Both the position numbers and the translations under genes were made by a program. The notes below the pieces were generated by a model that was not told the DNA's origin, did not search any database, and saw only the letters and a list, made by a program, of their open reading frames with translations. This document shows positions 1-3,635 of a stretch of 5,681 nucleotides of DNA, piece after piece (the stretch's first letter is position 1; each line of letters begins with the position of its first letter). Location of the stretch: NCBI GenBank assembly GCA_964515805.1, contig CAZEUZ010000158.1, positions 1 to 5,681 on the forward strand, given 5' to 3'. Source of the DNA: CAZEUZ01 sp964515805 (GTDB lineage Bacteria; Pseudomonadota; Gammaproteobacteria; Pseudomonadales; Cellvibrionaceae).

Positions 1-519
1 CTCTATTACTAGTTCGTTCTGGTCTGCTTCATGATCGATCAAATTGCTATCCGGACGGCCACTATATGACAGCATGTCAGGATTTACGCAACCCTGTGGG
101 TGGTAGGCCACCGATGGCAGCGCCAGTAAAAGCTCGTCTTCAATCAGCTGATGCAAATCGACTTGCCGATCACCAATGAACAAGGGTTCCCAGGGATCGG
201 TCAAATCTACAGCCTGTTGTTCCGAATTTACCATCATTAACGCGAATCGGCATTTAACAGGCAAACTAAAAATCGCTAGACAGCGCTGGCAAGTCAAAGA
301 CAACTCGGCAGCAGCATTACCGTTGAGTTGACCATCGTGCCGACAATCCTCAGAGAATGTCAAATTAACGGTAGCATCACCCTTACTGCTAGCGAGCAGA
401 CCACACAAGCGACTCAACTCTGAAATAGCTACAATCGCCGAAATTTCTACGCCAAGATTAACAAATTTACGAGGGCAGACATAACGGGGTAGCCGTCTTT
501 GTGATAAACTGCTCGACAT
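1..519 (-). CDS. yceD: YceD / DUF177 family 23S rRNA accumulation protein (3' end outside the window)
   Basis: My own translation of the minus strand gives 173 codons with no stop before base 1, so the C-terminus is missing. E. coli YceD is 173 residues in all, and I expect roughly 10-20 more here, normally ending in an NPFAVLA-type motif. Family marks are PRK at residues 16-18, the paired-cysteine motif CQRC at 77-80, and an acidic-hydrophobic block LIEDELLLALP at 125-135, followed by His140, Pro141 and Cys144. YceD is needed for normal 23S rRNA accumulation in E. coli and is almost always encoded just before rpmF (ribosomal protein L32), which would lie beyond base 1. The ATG at 519 is the first possible start in this frame after the stop at 568-570, and it puts PRK at the distance from the N-terminus seen in relatives. 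There is no Shine-Dalgarno sequence in front; see the promoter entry. The family call is firm; the exact mechanism of the protein is not well settled. Confidence 0.93.
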   Translation of the reverse strand, partial: MSSSLSQRRLPRYVCPRKFVNLGVEISAIVAISELSRLCGLLASSKGDATVNLTFSEDCRHDGQLNGNAAAELSLTCQRCLAIFSLPVKCRFALMMVNSEQQAVDLTDPWEPLFIGDRQVDLHQLIEDELLLALPSVAYHPQGCVNPDMLSYSGRPDSNLIDHEADQNELVIE

Positions 520-528
520 ATGCGCGGC

Positions 529-575
529 ATCATAGGGATTATCCTTGTTGCTGTCAAAGTAAAAAAATCAAATAA
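529..575 (-). promoter_or_regulatory. Strong sigma70 promoter for yceD (and probably rpmF), with AT-rich UP-like tract
   Basis: On the minus strand a perfect -35 TTGACA (557-552) is followed by exactly 17 bp and a -10 TATGAT (534-529, one mismatch to TATAAT). Directly upstream of the -35 is an AT-rich stretch with a run of seven T (567-561), which resembles an UP element. Downstream of the -10 comes an all-GC discriminator GCCGCGC (528-522). GC-rich discriminators are characteristic of stringently controlled (ppGpp/DksA-sensitive) rRNA and ribosomal-protein promoters, which fits a yceD-rpmF transcript. The likely start is A521 or A519, which leaves 2 or 0 nt ahead of the yceD ATG. The promoter elements are seen directly; the start position and the stringent control are inferred. 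Confidence 0.8.
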
Positions 576-603
576 CCGTTAAATCCCGTCTTTTACCTTG
601 ATC

Positions 604-623
604 GATGTCACTGTGGTGACATT
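604..623. repeat. Perfect 7-bp inverted repeat in the sppA-yceD gap
   Basis: ATGTCAC (605-611) and GTGACAT (616-622) are exact inverted copies around a 4-nt centre, and a G-U pair at 604/623 could extend the stem. It lies 32 bp after the sppA stop codon and about 48 bp upstream of the yceD -35 box. It could be the 3'-end hairpin of the rluC-sppA mRNA, or a protein-binding palindrome. It lacks an immediate T-run on the minus strand, so it is not a classical intrinsic terminator; the nearest run (561-567) is about 40 nt further on. Confidence 0.5.
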
Positions 624-654
624 CTTTAACTAGTCAAGTTGCTACGTTTGGGTG

Positions 655-1635
655 TTACTGGACAGATAGATTCCTACCGGAGAAACCCAAGAATTTTGCG
701 ATACCACTGCCTACAGCGACACCAAATCTTTGAGTTATTTCTTCGATAGGTGACGGTCGCGGAGTGTAGTCGTGAATTTCTTCTGTGCCGATAATTTGGC
801 GAGCCACATAACTCGCACTGCCCAATCCATCAATTAAACCCAAAGCCAATGCCTGCTCGCCGTTCCACAACAGCCCTGAAAATAATTTATCCGAATCAGT
901 CAAACGATCACCCCTACCTCGCTTAACTACCTGGATGAATTGTTGATGCGTTTTATCGAGCACACTCCCCCAGAATTCAACTTCGTTTTCTTTAAGTGGA
1001 GAAAAAGGATCGAGAAAAGTTTTGTGTTCACCTGCCACAAAATGACGTCGTTCTATACCTAATTTTTCCAATGCATCGACATATCCGAAACCGGAGGCTG
1101 TCACACCGATAGAACCGACTAAACTGGCTTTATCTGCATAAATTTGATCGGCAGCGGCGGCTACATAATAACCACCGGAAGCCCCTATTTCGCTGATGAC
1201 CGCATAGAGCTTCTTGTCAGGATATTCACTTCTGAGCCTGAAAATCTCATCGTAAATATAGCCTGCATGTACTGGACTACCACCAGGACTGTTGATTGAC
1301 AGGATAACTGCTATAGAGTTGCTACTATCGAACGCTTTGCGTAAACCGGTTATCACTGTTTCCGCATCACCCGCTTCTTCCGCTGCAATAATGCCGTTGA
1401 TTTCTATTAAAGCGGCATGGGGATCTGTAATATCAACGGTAGCCATTGGTCGCCCACCCTTTGCAAAAGCCAAAAACACCAAGAACAGGTAGAAAAAAGT
1501 CAGCAATTTGAAAAAAATACCCCAGCGGCGCGTTCTTTTTTGCTCGCGCAATGCATCCTGCGCAAGAGATGAAACCAACAGCCAATCGCGATGTTCGCTG
1601 TCGGGGTTTACTTGGCGTTTTTTTCTGAAGAACAT
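655..1635 (-). CDS. sppA: Membrane-anchored S49 family peptidase SppA (signal peptide peptidase type)
   Basis: The protein has 326 residues and a single peptidase domain, in contrast to the long two-domain E. coli SppA. Residues 1-37 form a basic cytoplasmic tail, residues 38-58 are one hydrophobic membrane helix (GIFFKLLTFFYLFLVFLAF), and the rest should be periplasmic. The catalytic Ser/Lys dyad is visible: Ser153 in GASGGYY (151-157) and Lys205 in GEHKTFLDPF. Their 52-residue spacing equals that of Ser147/Lys199 in Bacillus SppA. NSPGG (115-119) supplies the oxyanion-hole region. S49 enzymes of this kind cleave leftover signal peptides and membrane-protein fragments. The start is supported by AGGGAG at 1647-1642, 6 nt before the ATG. 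The gene follows rluC by 97 bp on the same strand and is probably co-transcribed with it; the basic RRWGIFFKLLTF segment closely resembles the Pseudomonas protein as I recall it. The specific substrate is unknown. Confidence 0.94.
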   Translation of the reverse strand: MFFRKKRQVNPDSEHRDWLLVSSLAQDALREQKRTRRWGIFFKLLTFFYLFLVFLAFAKGGRPMATVDITDPHAALIEINGIIAAEEAGDAETVITGLRKAFDSSNSIAVILSINSPGGSPVHAGYIYDEIFRLRSEYPDKKLYAVISEIGASGGYYVAAAADQIYADKASLVGSIGVTASGFGYVDALEKLGIERRHFVAGEHKTFLDPFSPLKENEVEFWGSVLDKTHQQFIQVVKRGRGDRLTDSDKLFSGLLWNGEQALALGLIDGLGSASYVARQIIGTEEIHDYTPRPSPIEEITQRFGVAVGSGIAKFLGFSGRNLSVQ

Positions 1636-1641
1636 AATACA

Positions 1642-1647
1642 CTCCCT
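1642..1647 (-). promoter_or_regulatory. Shine-Dalgarno sequence of sppA
   Basis: AGGGAG on the minus strand, with a 6-nt spacer to the ATG at 1635. It fixes the sppA start and contrasts with yceD, which has no such site. Confidence 0.75.
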
Positions 1648-1735
1648 ATATACACTCTACCCATTTTCGGTTATCTATTTGTTTACTATTAATTAGCTTT
1701 CTTGCTTATGCCTAGTACCATTTGCAGCAAGTGTT

Positions 1736-2728
1736 TCAGGGCATTGTTAACTGTTTACATATAGCGGTCAAATCATCGTCAAGCGGCGCCTCGACGAGGA
1801 TTTTATCATCGCTTTCATGACTTGCAGCTGTCTCAGCCGAACCAGGCAAGGTAAATTCCAATCTGAATGCGTGTAAAAATAATCGCTTTAAGCCTATTGA
1901 ACGGAATCTTTTGTTGACAGCTTCGTCACCATATTTAGCATCACCGACAATAGGATTACCAGCGCATTGACAATGAACGCGTATCTGATGAGTGCGGCCA
2001 GTTATGGGCTTTGCCTCTATTAAGCTGGCATGCTGATAGAGTTTTATTATCTTATATTCCGTCAGCGATGACTTTACGCCAGGCATATTGATTTGTGCAG
2101 GTTTCACTATCCGCTCACCACTGATTAATTGATTTTTGACTAACGGTTGATCTATTGACCGGCATTGTCTTGGCCAACAACCAGCGACTAGTGCATGGTA
2201 GATTTTAGTGATTTTCCCGGAACGCAATTGTTCCTGTAAATGACGCAGGGCACTGCGTTTTTTGGCGACCATTACGCAACCGGATGTCTCTTTATCCAAT
2301 CGATGCACCAGTTCTAAAAAATGCTGCTGTGGGCGCATTTGGCGCAAACACTCAATTAGACCGAAACTAATTCCACTACCACCATGGACTGCAAGTCCCG
2401 AAGGTTTATTGATCACCAAAAGATGGCTATTCTCATAAATGACCGAATTCTCCAGCAAGGACACAAATTGAGGATTAGGGGTGAATATTTTTTTACTCTC
2501 ACTTGCTGCGGTACGTATTGGTGGAATTCTCACTTTATCGCCAAGTAACAGCTTATGATATGGTTTGATGCGTCCTTTATTAACTCTCACTTCACCCTTA
2601 CGCAAAAGACGATAAATACGTGATTTCGGTACTCCCTTCAATTTAGACAATAGAAAATTATCTACTCGCTGACCGGCATGGGAATCATTGATAGCAATAA
2701 TTTGGACCCGACTATTATCTCGCAACAT
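1736..2728 (-). CDS. rluC: Ribosomal large subunit pseudouridine synthase C (RluC/RluD family)
   Basis: The protein has 330 residues; E. coli RluC is about 319. An N-terminal S4 RNA-binding domain (about 18-80, starting GQRVDNFLL, with the SRIYRLLRKGEVRVN helix-turn) is followed by a linker and the PseudoU_synth_2 catalytic domain (about 100-295). The catalytic aspartate is Asp145 in HRLDKETSG (142-150). Other family marks are INKPSGLAVHGG (106-117), the active-site Tyr177 in KIYHALVAG, and GRTHQIRVH (244-252). RluC converts uridines 955, 2504 and 2580 of E. coli 23S rRNA to pseudouridine. The call as RluC rather than RluD or RluA rests on the S4 domain plus divergent linkage to rne, the standard gammaproteobacterial arrangement. 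The start at 2728 has an AGGTGA ribosome site (2737-2732). The C-terminal tail (about 298-330) is acidic and not conserved. Target sites are inferred from the family. Confidence 0.95.
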   Translation of the reverse strand: MLRDNSRVQIIAINDSHAGQRVDNFLLSKLKGVPKSRIYRLLRKGEVRVNKGRIKPYHKLLLGDKVRIPPIRTAASESKKIFTPNPQFVSLLENSVIYENSHLLVINKPSGLAVHGGSGISFGLIECLRQMRPQQHFLELVHRLDKETSGCVMVAKKRSALRHLQEQLRSGKITKIYHALVAGCWPRQCRSIDQPLVKNQLISGERIVKPAQINMPGVKSSLTEYKIIKLYQHASLIEAKPITGRTHQIRVHCQCAGNPIVGDAKYGDEAVNKRFRSIGLKRLFLHAFRLEFTLPGSAETAASHESDDKILVEAPLDDDLTAICKQLTMP

Positions 2729-2731
2729 ATT

Positions 2732-2737
2732 TCACCT
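2732..2737 (-). promoter_or_regulatory. Shine-Dalgarno sequence of rluC
   Basis: AGGTGA on the minus strand, 3 nt from the ATG when the whole hexamer is counted and 5 nt from the end of its AGGT core. It supports the ATG at 2728 as the rluC start. No convincing sigma70 promoter was found immediately upstream of it. Confidence 0.6.
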
Positions 2738-2795
2738 AAAAACGATTTGAACTTACCGCGCTTAACTCTATCCTAACATTAGAATGCTGGTTTAT

Positions 2796-2824
2796 TTGAA
2801 GCAATTGTGGTTTGCTGCTATGAT
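2796..2824 (+). promoter_or_regulatory. Extended -10 sigma70 promoter directed toward rne
   Basis: -35 TTGAAG (2796-2801), a 17-bp spacer, and -10 TATGAT (2819-2824) preceded by the TGn extended element (TG at 2816-2817). This is the best promoter match on the plus strand of the gap. Transcription would start near 2831, about 805 nt before the rne ATG. It could drive rne through a very long leader, or a separate small RNA; I saw no clear intrinsic terminator soon after it. Confidence 0.65.
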
Positions 2825-2841
2825 CCATACTTTATTGGATC
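2822..2841. repeat. Inverted repeat across the -10/+1 of the rne-side promoter
   Basis: GATCCA (2822-2827) and TGGATC (2836-2841) are perfect inverted arms around 8 nt. The left arm overlaps the -10 box and the right arm lies in the initially transcribed region, the geometry of a repressor operator. Because the left arm would lie upstream of the transcript start, it would act as DNA rather than as an RNA hairpin. No regulator is assigned, and a chance 6-bp repeat is possible. Confidence 0.4.
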
Positions 2842-2894
2842 GGGCCGTGCTGCGTTATTCTACAATCGTGTTTCAACTCAGCAGCGCAACCAAC

Positions 2895-2926
2895 TATCTT
2901 ATTGTAGTGTTTGAGCAAATAAGATA
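2895..2926 (+). promoter_or_regulatory. Predicted leader hairpin A, 9-10 bp stem
   Basis: TATCTTATT (2895-2903) pairs perfectly with AATAAGATA (2918-2926). One extra G-C pair (2904/2916) can form if an A is bulged. The loop is 12-14 nt. There is no T-run after it, so it is not a terminator. It would lie about 65-95 nt into a transcript from the 2796-2824 promoter. Confidence 0.5.
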
Positions 2927-2932
2927 AATTCG

Positions 2933-2980
2933 CGACAGTTTTTAATCGCCTGTCGACTGTTATAAAGTCAGGTAACAGGC
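2933..2980 (+). promoter_or_regulatory. Predicted leader hairpins B1/B2, mutually exclusive
   Basis: B1 pairs CGACAG (2933-2938) with CTGTCG (2950-2955) around an 11-nt U-rich loop. B2 pairs GCCTGT (2948-2953) with ACAGGC (2975-2980), with an inner GACT/AGTC stem (2955-2958/2966-2969) and a 7-nt GTTATAA loop. The segment 2950-2953 is used by both, so only one can form at a time. The pairing is seen directly; any switching role is inference. Confidence 0.45.
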
Positions 2981-3003
2981 ATGGTAAGTCATACATTTTA
3001 ATA

Positions 3004-3070
3004 TTTGTATAAACGGCTATCTTCATTATCTGTCAAAGCACTGAAGTATTGAGTAAGCCAGATATACAAA
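3004..3070 (+). promoter_or_regulatory. Predicted leader hairpin C, long nested stem
   Basis: Three stems nest: TTTGTATA/TATACAAA (3004-3011 with 3063-3070), then after a symmetric 3x3 internal loop GGCT/AGCC (3015-3018 with 3056-3059), then CTTCA/TGAAG (3021-3025 with 3042-3046) closing a 16-nt loop. The pairing gives 17 bp in total. On the other strand the same span holds TTGACA (3036-3031) and TATACA (3011-3006) with a 19-bp spacer, a weak candidate for an rluC promoter. Confidence 0.45.
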
Positions 3071-3294
3071 AAATGATTAATTCAAACAATCAATAGGTAA
3101 AATAACCAGGCAAATGGACAAATAGAGCGCTACTTTTTCTTGTTAGAGAGATAAAGTTACAGAGCAGAAAACAGCAAAGTTAGAGTGACTAGAATCAAAC
3201 AAAAAGTTGATTAAGATAACGAGTATTCGATGAATTACCCACCCAGTAAAGTGGGCCAATTTGTTTGAGAATATGTAGATTATTAATTAAATGT

Positions 3295-3322
3295 ATAGTT
3301 TTAATCCAAACTGGATAACTAT
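3295..3322 (+). promoter_or_regulatory. Predicted leader hairpin, 11 bp with AAC triloop
   Basis: ATAGTT (3295-3300) pairs with AACTAT (3317-3322), and after a 3-nt bulge (3301-3303) ATCCA (3304-3308) pairs with TGGAT (3312-3316), closing on AAC. It is the most compact structure in the gap. No T-run follows, so a terminator role is unlikely. Confidence 0.5.
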
Positions 3323-3417
3323 CAACTGAATACAAAAACCTCACCTATCAGTAGAGGGTAGAAAATTAAGCCAGATGAAAAACAAATTAGAGAGCCAACT
3401 GAAGTAAAAATTTACTA

Positions 3418-3452
3418 GGCCGAGTTGATGTGAATCATCAACATCAATGGCT
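3418..3452 (+). promoter_or_regulatory. Strong leader hairpin overlapping an FNR/Anr-like box
   Basis: A perfect 7-bp stem GTTGATG/CATCAAC (3424-3430 with 3436-3442) has a 5-nt loop. An outer GGCCG/TGGCT stem (3418-3422 with 3448-3452, two G-U pairs) can extend it. As DNA, TTGAT-gtga-ATCAT (3425-3438) matches the FNR/Anr consensus TTGAT-N4-ATCAA at 9 of 10 defined positions. Four T (3457-3460) follow 4 nt after the stem, too distant for a good terminator. Whether it acts as RNA, as a DNA site, or not at all cannot be told from the sequence. Confidence 0.4.
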
Positions 3453-3487
3453 AATGTTTTAATACTTACCCGCTTCTCAGTCTCTTT

Positions 3488-3516
3488 TTAACATCACGGA
3501 TACCTTGTTTTCTACT
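3488..3516 (+). promoter_or_regulatory. Weak candidate proximal rne promoter
   Basis: TTAACA (3488-3493, 5 of 6 to TTGACA), a 17-bp spacer, and TCTACT (3511-3516, 4 of 6 to TATAAT but lacking the key A at position 2). It would start near 3523 and give a leader of about 113 nt. The AGTAAA palindrome and the FNR-like box lie 50-85 bp upstream of its -35, a usual distance for activator sites. Spacing is good; the -10 match is poor. Confidence 0.3.
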
Positions 3517-3613
3517 GTAGGTCTAGTCAGCAGCTAACGGCCACCGCTCAATAACTATTCAAAGAACGATCACTCTCTTACAACAAGAACATTGGTCTCT
3601 GTCATACCGCTTG

Positions 3614-3627
3614 CCTGTTTTCACAGG
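3614..3627 (+). promoter_or_regulatory. Hairpin covering part of the rne Shine-Dalgarno sequence
   Basis: CCTGT (3614-3618) pairs perfectly with ACAGG (3623-3627) around a 4-nt TTTC loop. The ribosome site is AGGAGA (3625-3630), 5 nt before the ATG at 3636, so its AGG is inside the 3' arm. The hairpin should lower initiation unless opened, a simple way to tie rne translation to structure or to RNase E cleavage. The pairing and overlap are seen; the regulatory effect is inferred. Confidence 0.55.
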
Positions 3628-3635
3628 AGAAGTCA

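Larger units (their letters stand above)
2729..3635. other. 907-bp divergent intergenic region between rluC and rne, probable long structured rne leader
   Basis: No convincing gene is present. The region is AT-rich, especially 3071-3300, where the plus strand is A- and purine-rich and looks largely unstructured. It contains the rne-directed promoter at 2796-2824, several inverted repeats able to form RNA hairpins (2895-2926, 2933-2980, 3004-3070, 3295-3322, 3418-3452), a short CCCAC/GTGGG repeat (3238-3255), an AGTAAA-AA-TTTACT palindrome (3403-3416), a weak second promoter (3488-3516) and the SD hairpin (3614-3627). In E. coli the rne leader is about 361 nt and its hairpins let RNase E repress its own synthesis by cleaving its mRNA. 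A leader here of up to about 800 nt would be more than twice as long. The self-regulatory role is inferred from E. coli, not read from sequence identity. Confidence 0.7.

Noticed and set aside
517..533. Alternative ATG codons at 533 and 530 (minus strand) as a yceD start
   Set aside because: They are in a different frame from the YceD protein; the ATG pair also forms part of the -10 hexamer.
561..604. Intrinsic terminator for sppA ending at the T7 run (561-567)
   Set aside because: The only stem before it is ATCAA/TTGAT with a 26-nt loop and no GC-rich core; the T-run is better explained as part of the AT-rich tract above the yceD -35.
1292..1696. Overlapping short frames on both strands within and beside sppA (1292-1492 +, 1433-1642 -, 1508-1696 +)
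   Set aside because: They lie over sppA, which is clearly real by its catalytic motifs, and have no independent signals.
2832..3026. 64-codon minus-strand reading frame in the rluC-rne gap
   Set aside because: No ribosome-binding site before its ATG, no recognisable domain, and it coincides with several inverted repeats that better explain the sequence.
3238..3266. CCCAC/GTGGG hairpin followed by a loosely T-rich stretch as a terminator inside the rne leader
   Set aside because: The stem is only 5 bp and the following bases (CCAATTTGTTT) are not a continuous T-run.
2729..3635. A new defence, toxin-antitoxin or CRISPR-like system in the long gap
   Set aside because: No paired small genes with ribosome sites, no regularly spaced direct repeats, and no mobile-element ends; the flanking genes are conserved housekeeping genes.
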